Origin: Vanilla planifolia
Taxonomy: Eukaryota > Streptophyta > Magnoliopsida > Asparagales > Orchidaceae
Assembly: GCA_023846275.1 (NCBI GenBank)
Contig: CM043868.1
Coordinates: forward strand, 18,385,755 to 18,449,754
Direction: 5' to 3'
Length of the DNA: 64,000 nucleotides
Both the position numbers and the translations under genes were made by a program. Shown here one piece after another: positions 52,035-62,165 of the stretch (position 1 is the first letter of the stretch; each line of letters begins with the position of its first letter). The notes beneath the pieces were generated by a model. It searched no databases. It had not been told where the DNA came from and worked only from the letters and a program-made list of their open reading frames with translations.

Positions 52035-54500
52035 ATGGCCGTTACAAGCCTTCGTCATCTCCTCCTTTCCACCATCACCGTAGTCTCCTTTTTCCCACCC
52101 ACTATTCCTGCCGTGCGGTTTGGATATCCCACTGCCAACCTCTCCACTCATTGGATCAACGGCCCATCGATAGCACACCAAGCTAGCTACCCGGACAATT
52201 CCATGCTCCGCTCCATCCTCCTCCGCGGGTGGGCCGGTCCCTCCTATTCCTTCGGCTTCTTCTGCTACGTCCCTTGCACCTCCTTCCTCCTTGCTATCTC
52301 CATCGTCTACACCAACAGCGGCTCTGATATGACCCTACCCTACGCCGCTGCTCCGCAGGTCATTTGGTCGGCGAACCGCGACCGAGCTGTCCACGAGAAC
52401 GCCACTCTCCTCTTCTCACCTGAAGGAAATCTTATCCTCCGGGACTTTGACGGCACCTTCGTATGGTCAAGCAACACTTCCGGCCGTGGCGCCGCCGTCC
52501 TGTCCATCTTGGAGTCCGGTAACCTTGTTATTCTTGACGGCCAAAATAATACCCTTTGGGCCTCCTTCGACCATCCTACTGACTCGTTGCTTCCCGGGCA
52601 GACCTTGAGGGAGGGACAGAGGCTGACTGCAAATACCTCCGCTACAAACGTTGCGTCAGGTTATTGTTATCTCACCATTTCTTCTGAAGGTCTTCGTGCT
52701 TTTGTCGATTCCAATCCTCCCCAGCTTTACTACACCAAAACATTCGTTGGATCTTCCAAGAATAACATGCGAAATGGAACGGCATACATGACCTACAAAA
52801 ATGGCAGCCTTGATATGTTTCTGCTCTTCAACCAATCTGGTTTTCCCGATGCTGCAATAAATCTACCAAATTTTCTGATTGCCCAGTACATGAGATTGGA
52901 GCTTGATGGGCGTTTGAGGATCTATAGCTGGAACAGGGGCTGGAATGTATGGATGGACGTTATTCCTCTCTTTCCTGATGAATGTTCTTCTCCAACAATT
53001 TGTGGTCGGTATGGGATTTGCTCAGAAGGGCAGTGCAGTTGTCCTCGTGGGGTTAATGGAGATACCAGCTACTTCACTCCAGTCAATCCAACGCTAGCTA
53101 ACTTGGGCTGCAATCCCCTAATTCCGCTCTCTTGCGAGTTCATGGAGAGGCACCAGTTTGTTTCCCTTGATAGCTTCTCCTATTTCAACTACGTAGACCG
53201 GTCCACCGTTGCAATCCATGCTACAGATGAAGATAGCTGCAAGCAGGCTTGCTTGAGAAATTGCTCTTGTAAGGCTGCTCTCTTCCAGTATATTGAGAAT
53301 ACATCACTGGGTTCTTGTTACCTGCCTTCAGAAATTTTTTCTCTCATGAGGAATAGACCAGAAATTACTAGATACAACTCTTCTGCATTCATCAAGGTGC
53401 AGACTGGCACTGGTAATGCCTTAGCTGCTTCTCCAGATAACAGAGGGAGGAGTGCTTCGAGAGAGAAACTAGTGATTGGGGTTGTATCAAGCTTCATACT
53501 TGCCGGAATTCTTGTTGCTTTCTTCTTCATCAGCATACAGGCAAGAAGAAGAAGAACGAAGCAGCTTGAAGAAGAAGATCACATTGATGAAATCCCGGGA
53601 ATGCCAACTAGATTTTCATATCATGAACTGAAAGAATTCACCCAGAACTTCAAGGATAAGCTGGGTCAAGGAGGCTTTGGAACAGTGTTCAAGGGACAGC
53701 AAAACGATGGAACCAAAGTTGCAGTGAAGAGGCTGGATGGCGTTGCTCAGGGGGAAAAGCAATTCTTGGCAGAAGTAAAGACCACAGCCGGCATTCATCA
53801 TATCAATCTTGTGAGGCTAATTGGATTCTGTGTTGAGAAAGCACACAGGCTTCTTGTGTTTGAATACATGGCCAACGGATCTTTGGACAAATGGGTCTTT
53901 GGAAGAACTAAGGATACCTCCCTTGATTGGCAAACTCGGCGGAATATCATTGTTGGCATTGCGAAGGGACTTCTATACCTCCACGAGGAATGTCAGCAGA
54001 GAATTGCTCATCTGGATATCAAGCCACAGAACATCCTCTTGGATGGAAGATTCACTCCTAAGGTTGCCGACTTCAGCTTGTCGAAGCTAATGGACCGAGA
54101 TCAAAGTGAGATAGTGACAAGAATGAGAGGGACTCCAGGGTACCTGGCCCCTGAGTGGTTGACGTCAACTATTACAGAAAAGGTTGACGTTTACAGCTTC
54201 GGTGTTGTGGTCTTGGAGATCATCTGTGGAAGGAGGGTTTCCGATCCTTCTCAGCCCGAAGAAGGTATTCATTTGATTTCTCTAATTCTTGAGAAGTTAA
54301 AAGAAAATAGACTTGCAGATTTATTTGATCAAAATAGTAGCGATATGAGACTTCATGGTGAGGACGCACTTGAGATGATGAGACTTGCAATATGGTGTCT
54401 GCACAACGACAGCAACAGAAGGCCTTCCATGTCCATGGTTGTCGAAGCCTTGGAAGGTTTCTCAGATGTGAAGATGAACATGGATCATGATTTGCTCTAA
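52035..54500 (+). CDS. G-type lectin S-receptor-like kinase (SD2-5-like) with DFS motif, 821 aa
   Basis: A single frame of 821 codons ending in TAA. The start GGCATGGCC has good context and begins a signal peptide (about 1-26). Domains: B-lectin about 68-188 (VIWSANR, GNLILRD, VWSSNTSG, SFDHPTDSLLPGQ), EGF-like 317-336 (CGRYGICSEGQCSC), PAN/apple-like about 366-455 (SCKQACLRNCSCKAALF), membrane helix about 479-501 followed by ARRRRTK, then the kinase. Kinase motifs are GQGGFG 544-549, K565, E580, HLD 659-661 and APE 706-708. The metal-binding DFG reads D679-F680-S681: the codon is AGC where GGC is expected, a one-base change (around 54074). Catalytic lysine and aspartates remain, so activity may be reduced or intact. 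A non-RD kinase, like the paralogue at 20557-23076, with which the kinase domain is about 80% identical by eye over its first half. Intronless; G+C-rich 5' half. It should be a plasma-membrane receptor; its ligand is unknown. Confidence 0.95.
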   Translation: MAVTSLRHLLLSTITVVSFFPPTIPAVRFGYPTANLSTHWINGPSIAHQASYPDNSMLRSILLRGWAGPSYSFGFFCYVPCTSFLLAISIVYTNSGSDMTLPYAAAPQVIWSANRDRAVHENATLLFSPEGNLILRDFDGTFVWSSNTSGRGAAVLSILESGNLVILDGQNNTLWASFDHPTDSLLPGQTLREGQRLTANTSATNVASGYCYLTISSEGLRAFVDSNPPQLYYTKTFVGSSKNNMRNGTAYMTYKNGSLDMFLLFNQSGFPDAAINLPNFLIAQYMRLELDGRLRIYSWNRGWNVWMDVIPLFPDECSSPTICGRYGICSEGQCSCPRGVNGDTSYFTPVNPTLANLGCNPLIPLSCEFMERHQFVSLDSFSYFNYVDRSTVAIHATDEDSCKQACLRNCSCKAALFQYIENTSLGSCYLPSEIFSLMRNRPEITRYNSSAFIKVQTGTGNALAASPDNRGRSASREKLVIGVVSSFILAGILVAFFFISIQARRRRTKQLEEEDHIDEIPGMPTRFSYHELKEFTQNFKDKLGQGGFGTVFKGQQNDGTKVAVKRLDGVAQGEKQFLAEVKTTAGIHHINLVRLIGFCVEKAHRLLVFEYMANGSLDKWVFGRTKDTSLDWQTRRNIIVGIAKGLLYLHEECQQRIAHLDIKPQNILLDGRFTPKVADFSLSKLMDRDQSEIVTRMRGTPGYLAPEWLTSTITEKVDVYSFGVVVLEIICGRRVSDPSQPEEGIHLISLILEKLKENRLADLFDQNSSDMRLHGEDALEMMRLAIWCLHNDSNRRPSMSMVVEALEGFSDVKMNMDHDLL

Positions 54501-54865
54501 TGAAATTTACTTATCAAACTACTATGATACAATGAAATTCCATTATAGAATCCATTATAACTTCTAAAAATTCTTCACATTCGAGCTTGTCTCTCAATTT
54601 TGAATGGTATTCATGCTAGGCATTGCTCACAGTTTGGAACACACCTTTGTTCGTAATGCTTTTATAAATATACATATGCATGATAAAAGAATGTCGTATC
54701 GATATGTTTGCTCCTCCATGGTGCATTTCGTTCTTTGCAAGTTGTTACTGACTTCTCCACAAATGTAGTCATTCGTCCTTCCTAAAAATGATACATTTCC
54801 AACAAATTCCTATGCCGTATAGTTTAAAGTTGTGCTTGATGTTGCTTCCATATGTCTACTTCATA

Positions 54866-54871
54866 AATAAA
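54866..54871 (+). terminator. candidate poly(A) signal of the second kinase gene
   Basis: AATAAA about 366 bp past the stop codon. Plausible for a plant 3' UTR, but unproven in AT-rich DNA. Confidence 0.3.
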
Positions 54872-54879
54872 ATTCCAAC

Positions 54880-56600
54880 ATCTCGAGCTACTTTGAAGGC
54901 CAAGAGAAGATGATTGTCTCAAAGTAGAACATAAAATATGTGATTATCTTACATTCATTATGATTACCTCCCCAATCATTGTTTGAATAATTGAATAATC
55001 TTGTCTTTCCACCTCTTAATATTGTTAGCCAAACTATCATATCTTTTAAATATGTGACAATAGATTTTGGTGTGAGCCTATACAAGAAATAGTCTAGTGA
55101 TAATTTATCTAGAATTTTCATTAGACTTTTAAATTAAGCAGGATTGATACCTAAATCTTTGAAGGGATGTCACCAAAAAACCTTATCATTATTCTTGTCC
55201 TTATGAATTGCAATTCCTCCAACAATGTTTGTGTAATAATTTTGTTCCATCAAGCTTTTTTTTTTTTTCCAAATACCAAAAGACCAATGTGTTAGCCATG
55301 CCAAAGTGAAGGAGGATAGGCATACATCATTTTGTCCCAAGTTCTTATGCCTAAAGTTTACCTTTTATCTTGTTTTCTAATAAACTTTTTTAATCAAAAT
55401 TTTATTTTATTCACATAAAAATGAGAGTCTAATTGGGTCGAGATTTTTATTGAATGTTAAAAAAAAAGAATTTAAATTCACAGCAAGCAAGAAATTTTAG
55501 GAGAATGAATTAATACTTCGTACCTTGTTTCCTGCAAGTTATTATAAAATTTATGATACAATTTAAAAAAAAGAATTTAATTATTTATATTTGATTTATA
55601 ATATTTTAAGTGATTCCAAAATAAAAGTAAAATGACATTATAGCTTGCAAGAGGCCACCAGGTAGAAGTACAGTTTGCTAATAGAATTTAAACAGTGATT
55701 TTAGGCTCAATTTAGCTTCATTTACTGATATTATAATATCTAGAAGAAAAAATTAAATTTTAGTCAAAATAGTTTGAGTAACACTATTGAATAACTATTT
55801 TGGCAAATTGTTATATATTTTTAAAAAATCAAAATAATATATTGGAATTATGTATAATTTAATGTTGTTTCTAAAATCTTAAGTCAATAAGTTACCTTTA
55901 AATTTTTTACAATTCTCCACGTGCTATAAAAGGCAGCCTCTTAGAGATGTGTTAGATCAACACATGTAGAATGCAATCTAGCTTTAAAAAGGGTCTTGAC
56001 CGCTAACATCATGAGCATGTGGTCAAGTTTTAGTTTAGCTTGGAGGAAGTTCGAATGTCAAAGATGGTTATTATTAAAGTGCATGCATATCTTGAATCTT
56101 GTTAAGCTACTCAATAGTTAAGATTTGTCTTTGTAATAAGGTGATACATTTAATATTTTTTTTATTTCATTTAGTTTATGAACAAAATAAGGATAATTAA
56201 ATTGTATTCATAATATCAAATATCAAAGGAAGAGATCCACTCTTAAAGCACAGCCTATTAATAGTGTTTATTATCGAAATAGATATTGTTAAGGTATAGC
56301 TCTTCATATTGGTATTAACATGACGTGATATGATATATACATAATTTGTATTTTAGGATATGTCAATAGTTGCATATGAATGTTTTTGTATGTTGGTTGT
56401 TATAGGTACATGTGACTTGGTAGTCTTTATGAGAGATAGTAACTTTTAATGATGTAGAAGTTAAGATATAGACATATAATGCCTATTTTAACTAAAGACA
56501 TACATGCAACAAGTGATAAAATTGATATAACATTTGCAAAGATAATTAGATAAAATAGTTAAACATACAAATGCAAAATTTAGGTTGTTGTGGTTTGTCA
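54880..56600. other. AT-rich intergenic
   Basis: No gene seen. A TATA-like CTATAAAAGGCAG lies at about 55924 and may belong to an older LTR. Confidence 0.35.
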
Positions 56601-56639
56601 ATAGAAACATCTTTGATATGGACAAGTCAAAAACTTTTT

Positions 56640-57540
56640 GACACCTATAAAAGGAAGAAGATTATCCTAGAAATAGAAATAATGCTTATCTCATGAGGAT
56701 CCTAAATGTTTTTTTTTTCTTCCTTTGAAGTTATTATATATTTTTTTTATGAAATTTGTCATATACTTTTGTTAGGGAGATGTATTAAAAATAGGTTTTG
56801 TAATATTTTTCTAAAACTTTAGTAAAAATCTTCTAAATTGTGCTTATAAATTTTTTATTTATGTTTTTTATAATTTTTTTGTATTTTATTCCATCAATAG
56901 TTTGTCTTTTCATTGTATGATTTTTTGAAGCATTCTAGTTTTATTGTATCTTTTCGTTATAGTTTGAGTGCTAAATAATTTATTTGAGGATGTTAAATTT
57001 GTGAGACATTTTCTTAGAAATATTGTTATAAATATTGCCTAACTCAGGGGAATTAGGGTTGGTTATTGGAGGGGATTAATCCTAATAAATGATATCAAAG
57101 CTTGTTTTAGAATTTCAAGTTATGTAAATACTTAAGGCAAAGTTTAGATGCTTCCAAACATCATTTTTTTCAATTAATGTTAACTTTCTCAAGTTTTTTC
57201 AAAAAAAAAAAAACGATATAGAGGACGAAAATTTATGATTAATAAAAGTTTATGCAAAGATTTTCCATTTTAGTAAACATAAATAAAAGATCTTCTCTAT
57301 AAAAAAATGTATATAATATCTAATTAGACATCAAATTCCATAAAACAAAAGAATGAGACTTCCTTAACCATTAAGTACTAGTTAGAATGGTACAATAAAT
57401 CTTTGCTAGAAAAATTTTTTTTATTGTCATAAGACAAAAGCAAAGAACATGATGAAAGCTACAACTGGCAAGCTTTAAGCATTATACAAAATGTTGTAGA
57501 GGTTGTTGATGTTCCTTGAACTCTCAAAATTTTCATATTT
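56640..57540 (+). mobile_element. probable LTR retrotransposon 5' end (LTR, primer site, gag trace; copia-like)
   Basis: CCTATAAAAGGAAG at about 56645 is a good TATA box of the kind found in LTR promoters. About 440 bp later comes TGATATCAAAGCTTG (57088-57102), a one-step variant of the plant tRNA-iMet primer site TGGTATCAGAGCTTG, preceded by an LTR-end-like segment. Some 350 bp beyond, a plus frame gives QALSIIQNVVEVVDVP, which resembles the copia gag phrase around ALxxIxxxVxxxxxP. The copy is decayed and nothing clear follows. Copia assignment is tentative. Confidence 0.45.
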
Positions 57541-57930
57541 TAACAACATATATTAAAATTATTTTGTTCCACGATTCATATAACACTTACAATGACTATT
57601 TTTACTTTTAGACATGATTCTTATTTGTTTTAAAAAGTTTTTTCTTTCTATACTAGTGAAAACATTATGTATTTTATCAATAAGAATTAAGCCAAGTGAA
57701 AAAGAAGTTGTGAATAAAAAATAAATAAATTATGTATTCAAAATCAGTGTAATTATGGAGAAGACTGTTCTTCGGAGTGGTGTTTTTGCACTAATAGAAC
57801 ACATAAAGCTGGTTGCAAAAGCTATATTAATCAAGCAATTTCTATTTTCTAAATTAAAAATGAAGTAAAAGAATATTAAATAACTCTTTTATCTTATAAA
57901 AATAGCTCAATAAAGTAATACTAACTAATC
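57540..57930. other. AT-rich intergenic
   Basis: Nothing recognisable; possibly remaining gag-pol sequence of the copia-like element. Confidence 0.3.
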
Positions 57931-58500
57931 GTACGGTTAAGAAAATTTAATATCTTTGCATTGTCCTTTTAGAAAGCACGGTTAGCTTCGAACATCATCG
58001 ATGTTTTATGACTTAAAAAGCTAAATGACATCAATTTTCTGAGCAGCTTATCCCCGAATTACATCTCATTTCATCTCCCACTGAAGCAAGATCATTGCTG
58101 CATTTAAATGGGATGATGAGAGCAACCGAGTTCATCCAGTCCTCACATGCATACAACCGAGTTCATCCAGTCGTCACATGCATGCAACCGAGTTCATCCA
58201 GTCTTCACATGCATGCAACCGAGTTCATCCAGTCCTCACATGCATACAACCGAGTTCATCCAATGCTCACATGCTTGCGACCGAGTTCATCCAGTCCTGA
58301 CATGCATGCAACCTTTCTTGTTGTTTAGTCATCCTCGAACATGTACTGCTTCATTAACTCCCTTTCGATTTCTATATCAAGCAGCTTTGACACGATGCGA
58401 AGAATTGTTTGTTTTTTTCCTCATCTTCGATCCATTAACTTCTTGCATGTTGGATCTTTCTCCACTCGAGAAAAAAAGGGGTAAAAAATAGCCTATGGTG
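57930..58500. other. CpG-retaining island around a minisatellite
   Basis: Both sides of the 31-bp array keep CpG sites (gtacggtt, catcgatg, cacgatgcgaag, actcgag), unlike the neighbouring kilobases. Plus frames of 77 and 114 codons cross it, but since 31 is not a multiple of three the array shifts frame at every unit, which argues against coding. It could be a promoter, a non-coding transcript, or a recent insertion. Confidence 0.4.
58124..58314. repeat. 31-bp x 6 minisatellite with RY (CATGCA) motifs
   Basis: Six copies start at 58124, 58155, 58186, 58217, 58248 and 58279, each exactly 31 bp, plus the first bases of a seventh. The unit begins AACCGAGTTCATCCAGTC and ends CACATGCATAC or CACATGCATGC. 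Five of the six carry CATGCA, the core of the RY element bound by B3-domain factors of the ABI3/FUS3/LEC2 group. Copies 2, 3 and 6 have the full palindrome CATGCATG. Copy 5 is the most diverged (CATGCTTG). A 31-bp period puts the motif on roughly the same face of the helix every three turns. Confidence 0.97.
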
Positions 58501-59750
58501 AACTTCCCAGAGAGTAAAATGTTTGCATGTTCTTGTAATACTTAATGGTCGTTTTTGGGGATATTTATAATGCATATTATGTTATGTGAAAAATGGATGA
58601 TTTAAAAAGTATATATATAATAAGCCCTTGAAGCAGTTTTGAAGAAGTTGCGAAAAGCATATTGAAATTTTATAAATTATTGTATTTCACACTTTTTGTG
58701 CATAGATTAATTTTTAATTAAGTTAATATTCACAGAGATTAAAATACTGAGATTGAAATAAAACGGATAGAAGAAGATGATGGCTCACATCCATTGAGAA
58801 AAAAAAAATTAAAATAATTGATTAATAAAAGACAATGTTTGTGAACTAAAGAAATGATCAATCATTATTTTCTTAATACAGCAGCACACTTTAAATTTTT
58901 TAAAACAAAAATTACATATTGTATGTAATCTGTGTGATTTTTCAAAGTAAAAAGAGACATAATTCAATGAAGTTTTAGATGCATTGCTTACTTACAACAC
59001 TTGTCAATTAGCTAAATTAGCCAACTTCTTGTTTATTCCAAAAGAAGTTATGGCCACCACGAATGAAAGTATACAATTTTGATTTTATCATTATAGATGG
59101 TCTTTTAAAAAAGATTTTTTAATGAGTGTCACGTATCATGATCAAATATATCAATCTTCTTTAAACTAAGCTGAGTTTTTTAACCATGACGAGAGGGTTA
59201 TGAATAGTAATAAAATTTGTAATTCTAAAGCTTACGACATATGTTGTCATTTAATTTAATCCCAAAAATGAAGTACTTTGTAAACTTGTAATGCAATTCA
59301 TTTACAATGAAGATTTAATATAAGATGATGTATTCTAGGAGTTAAAAGATTTTATTTGACATTATGATCTTTTGAATATGTATTGTAATTAATCAACATA
59401 GTTATTTGAACATCGACATCATATTATTCTTATTACATGCGACTATTGTTTATTTAGAATCATAGTTCCACTTAAATGCTTCTAAATATAAGTATTTGTT
59501 CAAATGACATGTAAATCAAAATTAAACTTATTTATTATATTTTACAAAGCAAATGATATGTACACAAGTTAAGATAAATAAATCATTTTCTATTGCATAA
59601 ATTATAAATGCTAAATGGTTATAACTCGTGGAATTGTAAATGATAAGCATCAAATGTCAAGAGAAGGAGATTAATTGGATGAAATTAGACAAACAGTTTT
59701 TTTAGTCAAATTAAATATGCTCTATATTTTTTAAAAATACTTCTCATAGA
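58500..59750. other. AT-rich intergenic
   Basis: No gene or repeat recognised. Confidence 0.4.
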
Positions 59751-59909
59751 AGTCAAACGTCCCAAGCTTCCATGACGGGGAAGCTAGAATCGCATACATC
59801 TCAGGTTGGCCCGAGCAGCACACAGCTCTATTTCACAAGAAGAAGAAGCTGAGATGCTTCCCTGTTTTGCAAGCCAATCAGAAGGCCAACATCAGGATAA
59901 ATAAAGAAG

Positions 59910-60209
59910 TTACAGCGAATTCCTGCTTACATGGCAACAGAGTACAAAGATCCTGCTCTTCGTGCCCTGCCGACGCCCGAGTTTGGCCAGGACATCCGCC
60001 TCGGTCCAAACAACCCCCTGCGGGCTGAGGAAAGCCCTGCGAGGCACCGGGGGTGACCAGAGCCCGCTCTTCTCGTACTCGAAGTCAAATTGCCACAGGT
60101 CAGAGAACTTGCTCAGGAGCCCGTCGGAGACACGCCGCGGCACAAATTGGACCCTCGTCGACGACGCGTCCACCGCAGAGGACGCATCCGAGGTCTCGGA
60201 GCCACACAT
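59910..60209 (-). CDS. small plant protein of unknown function, 99 aa or first exon
   Basis: A G+C- and CpG-rich frame in AT-rich surroundings. The ATG at 60209 gives MCGSETSDASSAVDASSTRV and continues with VQFVPRRVSDGLLSKFSDLW, then FDFEYEKSGLWSPPVPRRAF and LSPQGVVWTEADVLAKLGRR. The serine-rich start is followed by a basic stretch, an aromatic acidic segment and SGLWSPPVPR, which has the look of a conserved short motif. No signal peptide or membrane segment is visible. I do not recognise the family. The frame ends at a stop after CCHVSRNSL, but within that tail TGCCATGTAAGC offers a good 5' splice site, so the last residues may be intron and the protein may go on in an exon to the left (CpG-rich sequence continues to about 59760). 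A longer frame to 60218 uses TTG and is not needed. Composition makes a real gene likely. Confidence 0.6.
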   Translation of the reverse strand: MCGSETSDASSAVDASSTRVQFVPRRVSDGLLSKFSDLWQFDFEYEKSGLWSPPVPRRAFLSPQGVVWTEADVLAKLGRRQGTKSRIFVLCCHVSRNSL

Positions 60210-60720
60210 GGACTCCAATTCATGTGGTGCTCGTACGAATGAGTGGGCAAAGATAGAATAGGCTTCGAGTGCTGTTCTAAAATAGATGGGAGAGATAATG
60301 AAATGCAGAGCGTGGAGATGCAGAATAGCTCTGCTCGGCCTTACCTGATGTCACATTATAACATAGCATTTAGCAAGCCCAAAAGAGCTGAAAATTAACA
60401 GCAGATAGGCTTATTTGTTTTTACCTCTCTCGCAATAAAGAAGAAGACCCCTTGAATGGGAGACTCCATATCGTATCGGGGCCTGCCTTCGCCTCTTCTT
60501 TTGGAAGGAAATGGACACTTCATTAAAGAGTAGTTTAATTCCTGGGCATGTTCTGCGGCTCTCTCCTGTGGGGTCATTCTCTGTGCCCTGCGCTGGACTC
60601 ATGAGGACCATAGCAAGTCTGCGCTATGGGTCAGATGGTTCTGCAGCTTGGGAGTTTGAGCAGCTCGAATCACGCTTATAAAACTGAGCTGCATATCTGA
60701 CGCTCTTGTTAGGTTGAAAT
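60210..60720 (-). promoter_or_regulatory. promoter and 5' UTR region of the small gene
   Basis: Intermediate G+C sequence with CpG, upstream of the ATG in minus sense. TTTTATAAG at about 60675-60683 (minus) is a fair TATA box, which would place a start near 60650 and a 5' leader of about 440 bp, possibly with an intron. Short frames here (60395-60611) show no domain. Confidence 0.35.
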
Positions 60721-61845
60721 TTGAAAAACCCACTTCTGCCCACAAAGCACAAACCTGAGCCTAATGGCCAGTGGACCACACAAGAATTCACAGTGAATCA
60801 AAAGCAGTTGAGGAAAGAGTCGTTTAATCTTGGGGCAAGTTTTCAAACTTGGTTCTTAGTTTGACCAAGCTCACTCCGTCTACGTTTCAGTATTTTAAAG
60901 TAATCTTTTATGCGAGCTCTTTATTTCAGTATAATTTTATTGAAAAATAGAAAATTAGATATTCATATAGAAGGAATTGAATTATGTAAAATCTTAATCT
61001 TAAAAGAAAACATTTAATATCAAAAATATTTTGAGATTTTTTTATTATGAATGCTTTTAGAATATTAATTTAAAATTTTGTACTAACTTAAATTTTTTTT
61101 TGTATAAGACATGCTATAAAATAAATAATATAAGAAATTTTTAGGTGATTCAATTATACAGTGGATATGCAATTACCTTTAATCAAAAGACTACTAAAAA
61201 ATAAGAAACACTTTTTGCATATGTGGGTAGGAAAAACATCATTCATTGTCTTAGAGGAGCTAACAAATAAAGTGAAAAGATCTTATAATTATCAAATTAG
61301 AGTTAAAAAGATAGAAAAAAAACAAAATATAGTGCCAAAGAAAAAATCTCACAATTAGACAAAAAAAAAAAAAAAACAAAATAAAGATCTAAGCTACAAG
61401 TTCTATAATCTAATAATAAGATCAATAGAAATACTAAATTGATATACGAATAATTTAGAAAAGCTTTTCAACTTAGCCAAAAGAAAATCCTTGAAAGAAG
61501 GTTATGAAAAAGATTTAGGTCATGCTATCTCACTTTAGCCTAGCTTCATTAGCTAATTCTTAAAGTAGGTAATGATCTTTATGTATAAATATTTCCTAAA
61601 TGATTTGCAACCAATTGTTAACCTTTTATCTAAGCTTTAGTGTCTTTTACAGCTTTTTAGCATAGTTTCTAATAACTCTAAACACCTTCAATAGTTCTTT
61701 AATATTTATAATAAAAGACTATAGATTTTAGTCAAACTAATTATTACTTATAAAAATTAACTAAATATAATGAACATCCAAAGGGTTGTACCTTACATTA
61801 TACTCTAAATGTATTAATCATATTGTATGTAAAATATTCACATAT
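60720..61845. other. AT-rich intergenic
   Basis: No gene recognised. A 65-codon lysine-rich frame (61161-61358) ends next to an A run (about 61361-61376) and is judged to be composition noise. Confidence 0.4.
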
Positions 61846-62050
61846 TATATTTATTCATCAAGTTCAACTATTAGCTTTGCACCACTGGCTTTTCAACCAA
61901 ACATGACTAATTGTGCGAATCAATAGTTCCTCTCATAGTAAGTTGAAATACTATCACGACACATTCATTAGTAGGGTAAAACTAACCTGCCTCACGACAA
62001 TCTAAACCCAGGTCACACTATCTATTGGTGGGTGAATAATTAAACAATTG

Positions 62051-62082
<32 letters not shown>

Positions 62083-62134
62083 AACATCGAAAGATCAAAG
62101 AGCAATATCGTTATGAACGCTTAGCTGCCACAAA

Positions 62135-62165
<31 letters not shown>

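Noticed and set aside
58124-58314. CRISPR-like array
   Set aside because: The repeats are contiguous with no unique spacers and the genome is a plant nuclear one; it is a minisatellite.
58095-58491. Plus frames of 77 and 114 codons over the minisatellite
   Set aside because: The 31-bp unit changes frame at every copy, so open frames here are by-products of the repeat.
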